From Taenia hydatigena (Eukaryota > Platyhelminthes > Cestoda > Cyclophyllidea > Taeniidae), in NCBI GenBank assembly GCA_036345935.2, contig JADWOT020000006.1, positions 14,110,519 to 14,174,518 on the forward strand: a stretch of DNA of 64,000 nucleotides, in the 5' to 3' direction. Shown piece by piece: positions 51,694 through 62,838 of this stretch (positions are counted from its first letter, which is position 1; each line of letters opens with the position of its first letter). A model generated the notes under the pieces. It worked only from the letters and a program-made list of their open reading frames with translations. It searched no databases and was not told the DNA's origin. Both the position numbers and the translations under genes were made by a program.

Positions 51694-51701
51694 TAAAAGA
51701 C

Positions 51702-52576
51702 TGTAGTACTTTGTTTTTTGGTACTACTGGTTATGGTGAAGGACATAGAGGTGGCCGTATTGCCCTAGCTGTGTAGGTTGGCCTCCGGGCCATGCCAGCA
51801 GCTTATTTCCCTCTGTCCTTTGAATAGATATGTTCTAACCTAGCATTCTGCCTTCTTTTGCCTTCGAGGGAGCCTCAAAACACTACATTCGTGGCAGTAA
51901 AAGACAAATCCGGCTCTATAGGGTTTTTATTTTGACCTCTACCGCTTGTGGCATGTTGCAGCGGTGCGAAGGAACGACGACGTCCGTCTCCGGCATTGAC
52001 CTTATCTCCGTGTTCTACAAGAAAGCTATCAAAAACTGAAGCGACACTAGCCATGGACCACCTGGAATGGTTTCGTCCCTGAGATTACCTTTAATGTACT
52101 TGCTTAAGGAGATTGGCATGCTAACGCCTCCCTACGGACATACTGATGGTGGGCAGAACCACTTATGCTGAACTTTGGTCCCAAGCCAAACGAAACTCGA
52201 AGTGCAATGCACTGCCAAGAGGGATCACTGACGTTGGTGTCAAGCATCGCTTCAATCGCGTCGAATGTTGGCGACTGGCATGGTTAGCTCGTGGGTGCTT
52301 CTTGCAGCACTGAGTATGTTGTGATGGCTGACACGGGAGGGGTTGCCAAGGGACGCGTCGGGGACGACGCTCGAAAGAGGAGGGGGCAATGTAGTACTTT
52401 GTTTGTTGGAACTACCGGTTTTTGGTTAGGGACACAGAAGTGGCCGTATTGCCCCAGCTGCGTGGGCTGGCCTACGGGCCCTGCCAGCAGTCTATTTCCC
52501 TCTGCCCGCTAAATGTATATGTTCTATCCTAGCATTCTGCCTTCTTTTGCCTTCTTGGGAGCCTCGGGACGCTACG
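51702..52576 (+). mobile_element. Complete miniature LTR retroelement (TRIM-like) with two direct LTRs
   Basis: Two direct LTR copies, 51702-51887 (TGTAGTACTTTG...CACTACA) and 52390-52576 (TGTAGTACTTTG...GACGCTACG), enclose 502 bp of internal DNA. A purine tract (GAAAGAGGAGGGGG, about 52373-52386) lies just before the 3' LTR, as expected for plus-strand priming. TGGCAGTAAAAG starts four bases after the 5' LTR and is a candidate primer-binding site. The interior has no reading frame of useful length, so the element is non-autonomous. This matches the plan of the TRIMs described in taeniid cestodes. The flanks AAGAC and GTGAT do not form a target duplication. The two LTRs differ at a number of sites, so the element is old or recombined. 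Confidence 0.7.
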
Positions 52577-53776
52577 GTGATCGTCAATCTTTTAACGTTC
52601 GGTTATTTAATCACAAGTAGCAGGTTAAGTTTCGCCCCTTTGTCTAGAAGCCCTGTTTTACAATTAATAGATTGCAATGCAAATAAATCATGAAGATCTT
52701 AGATACCCTTTAGTTATCTGTGGGATTTTTTAAGTCTGCTTTTACTCCATTACTTTACTAATCATCAATTGACACAAGACTGTATTTAAAAATGGTCAAG
52801 TATCGGGGGAACATTAGCTTGGGTTATTAAGCTATAATTGCATTTGGTTATTTACGCATTTTATTTTCTTACTGAAGTACAGCGGGCTTTTGAGATGTAC
52901 TAATCTACTGGCCCAGGATCACACTACAGCCGTTTTGCGACAAGTTGACTAGGGTTTGTTGTTGACCCCTCCACTTATTCCAACCTTATAGGGTTATTGA
53001 AAAGGTGCGCGGTTTGTTCTCCAGAGTGTCTTATCGCACCTCGTAGGTGTCGATTATTTTTCCTGGTCTCCATTGTCGCTTTTCGGTTTTTCTTTGAAAC
53101 CAATCAGTCCACCTGGGATCATGTTAGTACCTGATCCATCACTCCCTGCTAAATCTTCTTTGTAGTTTCTTAATTTTTAAAAAAATCATGGTGGAATGTT
53201 TACTGACTTCATTACGAAGGCAGGGTTTCCATCAGCTTAATTGCTGGAAGGCAGGTCTTTTTTGGTCAAGCTAAACGCCGCTGATTTCCAAACATCGAAA
53301 ATGTTACTTGTATTTCCCCATTTCGGTTCACATTTTCGATTGCTTTTTTTTCACTGCAGTTATGCACATGGGATGTCTGGGTTTAAAATCGATCTACTTT
53401 AGTGCTTGAGGTGTGCGCAAGTTTCTGAAGATCTGATGCTTGAATTAGTTTACTAATCCGCGTTGCTGTGATTTCACTCAATTTTCATTGAGGTGGCTTC
53501 GTGGTTTGCACAAAATCGTCATGCGCCTCCCAAGCTTAAGGCTTAATTATCCTATTATTGCTCTTCCTTTTCTTTCTGAACTCTTAAGTGCATGTATTAA
53601 CTAAGAAAATGGCAAGAACTCTCACTAGATTTTGTCAACATACAGGAGTTATCCATGATGGAAAGTTTACTTTCAACCACTTGCATTATCCTTATTTGTT
53701 ACTGTGATTTCTCGTTTTTTTCACTGCCATGTATTCGTGCACTTTGTGTTTCCCTTTATACGGTCTTCATTTCTAG
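52577..53776. other. Non-coding spacer upstream of Ral
   Basis: AT-rich, with no gene recognised. A good acceptor (TTCATTTCTAG, ending 53776) lies 21 bases before the Ral start codon, so an upstream non-coding exon or trans-spliced leader addition is possible. Confidence 0.4.
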
Positions 53777-53797
53777 ACACTAATTACATTTTCGTAA

Positions 53798-56700
53798 ATG
53801 GCTCAGCAGCAGCAGCAGCAAAATTTTGTCAAATTGATCGTCGCTGGTGTTGGCGGTGTGGGCAAGAGTGCTCTCACACTCTACTTTATGTACGATGAAT
53901 TTGTCAAGGACTACGAACCCACACGGGCGGACTCTTACCGAAAGAAGATATCGTTCGGTAGTGAGGACGTTCAGCTGCACATTCTCGATACTGCTGGTAA
54001 ACCGGTTGCGCCCTAAGTATATTGCACTTTCTTTTCTTCCGAGCTTGCATCAGATTACCTTTCTAAGGGAGCACGCCGTTTATTCCACTTTGTTTCATTT
54101 GATAGAGTTGCTGAAGTGAGGTAGGTCTAACACGACCAATCACGTTAATGTTGTTTCGTTTGCAGGACAAGAAGACTATGCAGGCATTCGGGATACTTTC
54201 TATCGCAATAGTGAGGGGTTTCTCCTCGTTTTTGATCTCACCGACAGACAGTCGTTCATTTCTTTGGGTGAATTTGTGTAAGCCTATGCGAATATTTGTC
54301 TGGCTTTATATTCGATATGCAACCTGTTTGCCCACACCCATAAGGCATGTCTCTCCACGTACCCAATGCCTTTGTGCAGCATGTTAATTTTTTGTATCAT
54401 GTGGGATCGAGTAGTTGACTAGTGTGCAAAAGGCATGCAAATGCAACGGCTGTTGCATATTTAAGCTGTGCCGATTGTGTTTTACCCTTTTGCCACTGGT
54501 TATTATGCTCGTTCACTTGTGATTTTATGTCCGTTCGTGATCTCAAATTGTCTGCATTATTCTTGCAATGCACATCATTTGTCGCTTGCATTTTTGATTT
54601 TCAAGGTCAAACGAACATAGCTTGGAATCTTAGAAAAGCCTCACGGCTACTTTGATTTTTATTTGTGCTTATTGAAAACTCTTCGGATTTTGTCAGCAAC
54701 TGTGGATCATAGGGAAACCTTAAAGGTCCGAATTAAAATAGCACTAGTAGGGCTTCTGATGCGCTCGATAAAGTGTTCACTTTGTCTTCGTATTCGAAGT
54801 TCCCTCTTAAAGGGTAGTACTTTTGGTAATAAAAATACAGTGGTTTTATAATCTGTATCAGGCATAGCAAAAAGGTTTCAAGCTGTCAGGACTGCTGTTT
54901 CTCTGTGTAGTCTTGCACCACCACCCCCCCCCCCCTACATTTTCCCTTTGCAAAATGTTTGCTTCGAAGCGTTCCTTGCTGCGCCTTGCTCACACTGTGT
55001 TTCAGTGGGGGCCCCTGCGAGGTGCTAGGGGGAGCCAATTTGAGCGGATTTGGTGGCGTTAGCAGAGGCAACATGGACCACGTGAGCACTCAGGCTTACG
55101 AAAGCAGATGGGGGTGGTGCATGCATGTGTGGGCGGGCATGTCATGCGGTTGCTGTACTTCGTCATTCAAGATCATTGATCTATAGTTCACCAAACGGAT
55201 AATGTAGCCCGTGCAACCATTTGCGTGGGAGCTCAAAATTAACTTTCATCACATCTCATCTTCGTTTCGTTGATTTAGCTTTTTTAGAATCCTCTTCAGA
55301 TCAAAGCGGGATTTGTAACTTCCGTTAAGTAGCAGTTTGCTAGTCGAGCACAATACAGACTGTGAAAACGGGAAGTTAGGACCTACCTGATTGTGCTTTG
55401 AGTTACTTTTTTTTCCTTTTTAACCAATGTGCATCTTTAAAGCCAAAAAATCCTACTTATAGCATTCACTATTCTTTTCACCCAGTTTGAAGTCCTTTTT
55501 CGAAGCTTGACACGTTTTCAACATCTGTTTTGTCGAGCGTGGCGTTAAATAGGGCCGTTTTGCTTTAAAATGTCATTGGCATTCATACGATACCGCCTCA
55601 ATTCGTTTTGTTGAGATTAGAGTTGAGCTATGCAGCCCTTTGTTTCTGCAAGAGTTGTCAAGAATCGGTTCATTCTTAAATGTCACCAAGTAGATCGGGG
55701 ATATAGCGGTAATCTAGCTTTTAATTTAAAGCATTTTTAATTATCTTCCAGTTTCAGCTGCCCAGAATACAACGCATTTGATTGTCGACATTACACTTTT
55801 TGTGGGTGATTATAGCGTTAACCTCGAGGTGACGACTGTCGATGATAATTTTTTACGTCCTTTCGAATGATCTGGTTGTCCGCTTACTCTCTCCAGCTTG
55901 CTCCTCTTAAGGCTATAAAAAGTTTTGAATAGTGTTTATAAGTGTCAGCTCAGTCGGCTTCGTGACGAAGAAACGCCACAAATGTATTAGGTCTTCTCTA
56001 CTAATTTTACTTGTCGACGTTTTACCCATATTATCATTTTTTCCATTTACACATGAACATACTTTATGATAACAGTCCATTTAGCCATATAAGTTGGTAA
56101 ATACGCAACATTTCGAGTTTAATTGCGTGGTAGGAAGCCAGTTGTGTATGCACGTGCGCGGAGAGGTATATGACGCCTGTTTTTATCAGTTTAACGTGAA
56201 CTTTGAGACTGGCTCAGTCGCGTCATATTTATTCTGTTTCACACCATCGATGGCGTAATCCCATACGTTCTGTGTGCGTGTGGATATGTGTACTGCTATC
56301 GTAAGCGTTCGATGCATAAAAAAAACGCTTCGGTAGATCTAATATTCTCTCGTGTTCTGCAGAGGGGTCGGGTTCATCTCTGCCTGGCACTTTTTCCCTT
56401 CCATCTTACATCCCTCGTCCCCGTCCACATCCACTAAGACAGTAAAAGGGAACTCCCTTACTATCGCTATCAACTCCTACTTAGTTATTTTTCTGTTTTC
56501 GGTGGGGCATTGCTCTAGTGAAATGACATTGCAATCACACACACACACACACACACGCACGTGCTTCCAACCAACTCATTGCGCACTAATCTTTTTGCGG
56601 GCAGCAAATCGATTTGGAGAGTCGTTTGGTATCGGCTAATTGGGAAATACAGCAAATACTAGACATTCCCTTTTGTCAACGGATAATCCCATACTAAGGG

Positions 56701-57851
56701 CATTTGTGTGACCATAATTCCACCTCAATTTCTCACATTCAGTCATCGAGAATTTTGGGTAGCTCTGTTCTTTGAACTTATTTAAAAGTGCGATTGGCTA
56801 ATTTAATGCGGATAGCTGAGTTTCTTAATCTATTTTCCAGTCAGAGCTTATGTGGAGGATTAACCAACTACTCCTGATATGGTATAGGCTCTGTTGTTAA
56901 TGAAAAGCGGTGGCTCGTGAGGAGGTCTTTTGGTTTAGGGATCAGATTTTCCGTGTGAAGCGTGTGGAGAGGGTGCCGATGCTGATCTGTGGCAACAAGG
57001 TGGACCTGGTCGAGAATCGGAGGGTGTCTAAGGAAGAGGCAGAAGAATTCTGTCGCAAATGCCACGTCCCCTACCTCGAGACTTCTGCTAAGACCAATAC
57101 AAATGTTGAAAAGGTATCACTGAACTGCAAGTCTTTTCTTTAACCTGAGCGTTAACTCCTCCCTCTCGCACGTTCCGATTGTTATTATTTTGAGGTGAAG
57201 ACTACAAGAATCTCTAGCAGCAACATCATGTGATTATCGTACTATGGTTTTTCATAAACAATATGAAGTACTTAATAGCCAACTCACTCTTGGAAGTGTG
57301 GAATGCGTTTGCTTGAAACCAGGCTTGAATGATGATTAAAAAATTCACGATGATTACCGAACTGTCATCCTTTTTAATTTGACATGTTTCGGACATCTTC
57401 ATAATTGTGAAAATATATTTTGAAACTTCTAGCATTCAAAATTAATGTTTTTGAAGTTTATGCACTTTTCATTCACTTGACGTCAGCGTTAATATTCACC
57501 GGTTTTCTTTCATCGTAATTAGTGGAATTTCTGCTCAACACTGGCCTGTTATCTGAGTTAACTACCCGCTCGACGTTATAATAGTTTTAGCTGTAGCAGC
57601 AGCAGCAGCAGCAGCAGTGGATTGTGAACTTATGTAAAGCCAATCAGCTGTAACGTTTTGAATTTGGCGCGTGTTGTTATTACTGCAGTTTGCCTTAAAT
57701 TTTCAATCATTGTGACGTCTGGTATTGATTGTAGGCCTTTCTCAGTCTCGCCCAGGAGGTGTACCAACTGAAACTGGCCCAGAGACAGCAGCACCAGCCC
57801 GGACAGCCCGCCAAGCATGGGCATAAAAAGAAGAGATGCAACATTTTGTAA
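53798..57851 (+). CDS. RAL: Ral-family small GTPase
   Basis: Four exons with consistent phases: 53798-53996, 54166-54277, 56939-57113 and 57735-57851, encoding 200 residues (human RalA has 206). The P-loop GVGGVGKS is at about residues 17-24. The Ral-specific switch [13 protein letters not shown] is at about 39-50, DTAGQE at 64-69, then GNKVD and ETSAK. The C-terminus is basic (KKKR) and ends CNIL, a CAAX box with Leu last, so geranylgeranylation and membrane attachment are expected. The third-exon acceptor TTTGGTTTAG was chosen because it restores the family spacing (GEFVDQIFRVK against ADFREQILRVK). Ral proteins couple Ras signalling to the exocyst and endocytosis. Oddities are a run of six Gln directly after MA, a 2.66-kb second intron beside two shorter ones, and a truncated hypervariable region rich in Gln and His. 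Confidence 0.9.
54278..56938 (+). other. Large second intron of Ral
   Basis: Runs from donor GTAAGC to acceptor TTTGGTTTAG. It contains a run of 12 C at 54924-54935 and a CA run at about 56538-56556. No other exon is recognised. Confidence 0.6.
57597..57618 (+). repeat. CAG/GCA trinucleotide repeat in a Ral intron
   Basis: About seven GCA units lie in the third intron of Ral, about 120 bases before the last exon. It is non-coding. Confidence 0.7.
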
Positions 57852-58395
57852 ATTGTCACACCTCAGCATTCCGCAATCCCTATTCTCCCAATTGCTTTCG
57901 CATCTCGCTTCTTCCTCTACCTTTTTTGCTTTATACCTCCCACTCTGCTTGCGTCCCTCCCATTCAGTTCTCCCTTTCTTCCTTGCGTTCCCTCTTCTAC
58001 TTTGACTTTAACTCATTGTGTCTGCTTGCCTTATCGAGATAGGAAACTTTCCTCTCCGGTCGCAACAGATTCCACTACTGTTGTTATTTCATTATTTGCG
58101 ACTGATAGATAATGTAAAATGATCCTTTGAGTTCCCATGTTTTTTTCTGGAATTATTTTGGGAGCTCCCGGAAGGCAACTGTTGGTGTGTGTAAAAGCTG
58201 GTAGTTTTGTGCCTTGTCTTCCGAGTATCCCAGGAGCAAAGGCCCGCGATTGACTTGGGGAAATTGCTGCTACCAGATACGACGTTAGGGTCGGTTAGAA
58301 GAATGGAGTTGTCTCCTTGGCGGCTGTATCTCGTATTCTATAAATAATTACTTGGGTCGTTTTATTCCTGGTTCCTTGGCGTAGATACTTGTGAC

Positions 58396-58582
58396 TGTAG
58401 CGTCCCGAGACTTCCTTGAAGGCAAAAGGAGGTATAATACTAGGTCAGCGTATATATATTCAATAAACAGAGGGGATTGGAACTGTTGGCATGGTCCAGA
58501 GGCCAGCCCACGCGGCCAGGGCAATATAACCACCTAAGCGACCGAAACCGTAATCAGCAGTTAGAACAAGCAAAGTATTACA
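58396..58582 (-). mobile_element. Solo LTR copy F with perfect target duplication
   Basis: 187 bp in reverse orientation. On the plus strand it starts TGTAGCGTCCCGAGA and ends AAAGTATTACA. The pentamer GTGAC occurs immediately on both sides (58391-58395 and 58583-58587). TG...CA ends with a 5-bp duplication are the classic signature of integrase-mediated LTR insertion. Only one LTR is present, so it is a solo LTR left by recombination. Confidence 0.8.
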
Positions 58583-58587
58583 GTGAC

Positions 58588-61500
58588 CATGAATAATCAT
58601 CGTACTGGAGTAAAGATGTGAATGAATATGGAACTCATATCTCATAATCAGTTGTAGTTTCGCCACCTTTGTATAATTAATTTCGAATGAATGGTAAAAT
58701 TAGGAGTAAACTGCTCCACATTTTTGTAAATAACGTTCACGAGGCAAGATCATCGATACCAGGAGAATTAGGAACACCTTCCTCATGGAAACGCCCTCCT
58801 AATCCCTGCCGTTGGCATAGGGACCCATCGGGCGCCCACTTTATCAAGTGCCTGCGTGGTGCCGATAAACCAAACCTCTCACTACATCCTCAACGCGATG
58901 CAACTTCGATATAAAAAGTGCAAGGCATTGCTAACTGAATACTGACGCTCCAACAGTGTGCGAAAAAATAGAGCCCTCTTCGATCAACTGGTGTGGCGAA
59001 GACACGTGCAGGGGTCACTGGGCTCCATATGACTCAAAGGGTTCATGTAAATATTTTGCAAGCTGATATTCGTAAATTGTGCAAGCCTAGGCTGAGATTT
59101 TGACTCAGTGCAGTGCATTGTTCCATTAAAATTGAGCTTGCTTACTTTTGTGTTCGGCCAAACTTTTAAGAATTTTTTGAGTTGCTCTCTTGCAACTATT
59201 TAAAAACTATAATGTTGCCTCTTTACCGCAAACTTTTATGGGCATAGGCTTCATTTAACACGGCTATTACAGTTCGTTCTTACAAATTACTTCTTCTAAT
59301 TTTTGAAAGATATTGAAGGCAAATCAATGGCACATTTAAAACTCTATTATCCCTAGGTAGTGCAATAATTCAAGGGCGTTTGGATGAGTCGCATGATATA
59401 TGGTGCATGAGGTGTTGCAGCTTCTTCACCTTTTGGTGCGTAGAAACTGGAAATTTATATGAAGGGATAAATCATCTCTTTTCATTGGACTTCGGGACAT
59501 CTTGACCGATTAGTGGTGGTAGTGTTGCAACAGACATGACAATTTCATCGCTACGATTCGTCATCTCATCTAGTTGTCACTTCGACGTCATCATGACAAA
59601 TTCCGAGGCTGCGCAACGCTACTAATATTAAGTCAGTAGAGCAAATTTATGCGGTTGTTCGCACTCATGAGACGGGGCAAGGAGTTACGAACGAAAGACT
59701 CAAATTAGTTGTTTCATAGGTTCACTCTTTCATACTCTACAGGAAAATGTTTTAATCCTCTAATGACACGATTTAGGAGGACATGACCTACGCAAACATC
59801 TGAATGCTCACACTTACTTCAAGACAAACGTATTAGCTATTTCGAAGCTGGCCTTACTCGTGCATATAAAAACTAGGTAGACTAATAGCTGAACGCCTTA
59901 TGCGATTTCGCAGTCTATAGGACATAATTATTATTTATTTGCTACAGACTCGCCGTGGGATAAAAATTGGCCAGATACCTATTTAGTATGATTAAACCCA
60001 TTCCTTCATACAAAGCTATCCAATTTACATCTCCATAAAATTTTTTCAAATGTGCTTTATTTAAAGAGAAATTTGGACTCGAACAGAGAGTTTTAGTATA
60101 AAACGGACTGCAATGCACATTCGATTCACCCCGGTCACCGTGTGGCACTATCGAACTCGGCTTTTTACTCTGTAAATATCCTCTACGTTTTGGCAAACTT
60201 GAAATTTTTCATTATTCGATCTATACTTCAAGCTTGATTTTCTTCGTTGCGGCTCTAAACCTGTCCAAAAGGTGTTTTTTATCTCCGCGCTCATTTTTTT
60301 AACTTTAATGGTTTAAGTACTAGTTCACGGCAGCCCTCAAAAAGATGGTAAAAACCCGTACTTAAGTAACATTAGTCCCTTTTTAAGCATTCAATTGATG
60401 TTAAAGAGCAATAGACACAAGATTTGCAAGATTTTAGAGAAATTCCTTTTAAAACATTACTTCCATGGAATACACTCACGGACCAATCGGATCTGCCAGG
60501 AACAAAAGATGCTGCCTTTAAATTTGGTCTGCATTCGTTTCTTTTGCTAGTAAATCCAATAGGCGATCACGATGGTGCCTTTTTGCAACCCTTTGTGTGA
60601 GTTATCATTCCAAACAAATCCTTATTTTGTTGTTCATTTTCGAGGGAAAAATGGTGGACAAAAGCTCATTTTAACATCTTGTCTAGCTCAAAGCTATCCA
60701 CTCTGCCGAAATCGCAACTGATTAGAAGGGTTGATCGACGGTAGTTTTGCGTGTTTGCAACTCTTAGTAATTATGTGCGTAAAGGGACTGTGGTTAGACA
60801 TTCATAAATTTGTCGTCTTTCATTTTCAGAAAAACAACAAGCAAAAGACGCTTTGTGTGCGTAAGTGGCGCTTCAATGTAATTATTTCGCTTTCATAGTC
60901 AAAGAGCGGTAGAAGTCGAGCGAGAGCGATTACAGGTCGTACGTATAAGAAAGAAAGGAAAAGTATCAACAAGTATTTCCGATCAATTATTTTTTCTCAA
61001 TGAAAAAGAACTTCACTGTTGCACTAGATTGTGGTTCAAAGCACGGCCTTGGACAACACTCTTTGAATATTTATAGTTTGAATAATTCAATGACAGCATT
61101 TTGGGCTATAAATTAGACGGAAAATGGATCTCCATGGTTCTGCACTGTAATCAATTCTATTGAATTGATTGCAAATCTTTTATTTATGCATGCAAAGGTT
61201 GAGAAGTGTTGCGTAATCAAGTGAGCATCCACGATACCCCTTTTCGATTGCCATACCACTATACAACTAATAGAAGTGATGAAAGCTGTAAATGCCTATA
61301 AATTAGTAGGAATGTATTTTTGTTAAGAGCACTGCAATGCTAAGTGCTGCTCGACCACGCAAATCCGGCTAAACCGGCTTAAATGTGAAGTTGATGACGG
61401 CCTTCGTAATGCATTGAAGCACTAATAGGAGTCAGTAAGATCGGTATGATAGCGCCCGTTCTCTCAGGTTCTTAGCCATCTCCGATGCTACTTGGTCTTT

Positions 61501-62480
61501 GTTGGACACTCAGGTATGCGTCGTACACACTTAAACTACCTTCATAGGCGTACTAACTCCGGGTGCAAAACACCAAGTATGCTTTGGTCGCTTTTGTGTT
61601 GCCTTAAGTTTTTCTAATTTATTTTTGAAAACATACGTTTAATGAATGCAGCTATTGTGTAACTTTGTTGCGCAATTGGTGGTATAATTTAAAAATTTTT
61701 TATTTAATTACCTTAAATCGTCTCAGGTCGGCCAATAAGCTCGTTAAGTCTTGAGTCCTTTGGATTAAATTCGCTTTGATAATGCGCCTGAATTCTCAAC
61801 CATTTACTAGATAATGCTCTCCTTAATCCACCACCAGGATGACGTTTAGCTATCCATACTTCATGTAAAAAGGTTCCATAAAAATTTTATTTCAAAGCAA
61901 GTAGTCTCTTAAAATAATCCATTTATTTAGCTTTGCAAAAAAGCGGTCACACAAGGTTTGATCTCAAGGCTTTTGTAGAACAACAAAGGTTAATGCTTTT
62001 ATTTGAGAAAACTCTGTCGGTAGCTTAAGAAAGACACCACTGTTCAGTGCTAACCTGCTTAGCGTCGGAATGTGTAGTTCATGTTCATCTTGATTGTTAT
62101 TTAATCTAATGACTCCGACAATTATCATGTATCAACTTAGTCTGAATGAGATTTCTACCATTTATGTTTTTCGCTGAGCCTATTTTAAGTCTGCTACCAG
62201 CGGTTATTTAAATCTCATCAAAACTATCCAACACTCTGTGAGGTTATCCTGACGGTGAGGAAGTAGCCTTCAACGAGTGTTTATTCGACTCTTAGCGTGG
62301 TTGGAATGGTTTTTACTTAGAAAATATCAAGAGGGGATACCTGAACAAGTTAAATTACTTTAACTAGGGTGTATTGCACCACTTCTGTGGGCCGTTTTGA
62401 TTGGCGGCTTTTCAGGTTGTCCTGCCTCCACTTAGTGCAATTTAACGGTTTTACGGACACAATCAAACTGGACGCCTTTC
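58588..62480. other. Non-coding stretch
   Basis: 3' flank of Ral and intergenic DNA, AT-rich. Only short frames occur, including a 75-codon frame from 58687 without recognisable motifs. Confidence 0.45.
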
Positions 62481-62484
62481 GTGT

Positions 62485-62560
62485 GGGAGGAAGGGGGGAG
62501 GGTGGAGGGATGGTGGAAGTATTCAAATTACCGGTCAAGGGTTAGTGGGATAGGGGAGGG
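62485..62560 (+). promoter_or_regulatory. Two G-quadruplex-type motifs
   Basis: Two clusters of four or more G runs with short loops: about 62485-62509 (GGGAGGAAGGGGGG then AGGGTGGAGGG) and 62539-62560 (GGGTTAGTGGG then ATAGGGGAGGG). Both are on the plus strand, 180-260 bases before a CpG-rich ATG region. Confidence 0.5.
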
Positions 62561-62742
62561 AGGATTTCAACAGGTGGAAATGCTTGCATCCCAACTGACC
62601 CGAAGGAGCCTGCTTTTTCCCAGGTCGTTAGCGAGGAGCATTTAATTACAAGACCCAGCAACCGCTCAAAATTCACACGACCACACACGCACACGCATAC
62701 ATAGCTCCCACAACACTCAATCGAGGCGAACGTAAATCACAC

Positions 62743-62838
62743 ATGGCGGATGCGGCCGCGACTGAGATAGTAGAGGTGGTGCAAAATTGCCTTGAAATGA
62801 TTAGCGCGGGGGCGTGGTGGTCGTCCGACGCTAAATGA
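62743..62838 (+). CDS. Candidate first exon or short ORF in a CpG-rich promoter-like region
   Basis: ATGG in good context (ACACATGGCG) opens a 31-codon frame, MADAAATEIVEVVQNCLEM and on, ending in TGA. The surroundings (about 62680-62850) are CpG-rich compared with the flanks and lie just after two G-quadruplex motifs, as in a promoter. A splice donor inside the frame could make it a first exon whose gene continues beyond the window. I do not recognise the product. Confidence 0.25.
   Translation: MADAAATEIVEVVQNCLEMISAGAWWSSDAK

Noticed and set aside
52291..52512. 73-codon frame overlapping the end of the miniature LTR element
   Set aside because: It runs from the element interior into the 3' LTR and matches no gag or pol motif, so it is probably chance.
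18631..58582. The 190-bp repeats considered as tRNA-derived SINEs or MITEs
   Set aside because: There is no convincing B-box or poly(A)/simple tail. TG...CA ends, a 5-bp duplication and a polypurine tract point to LTRs.
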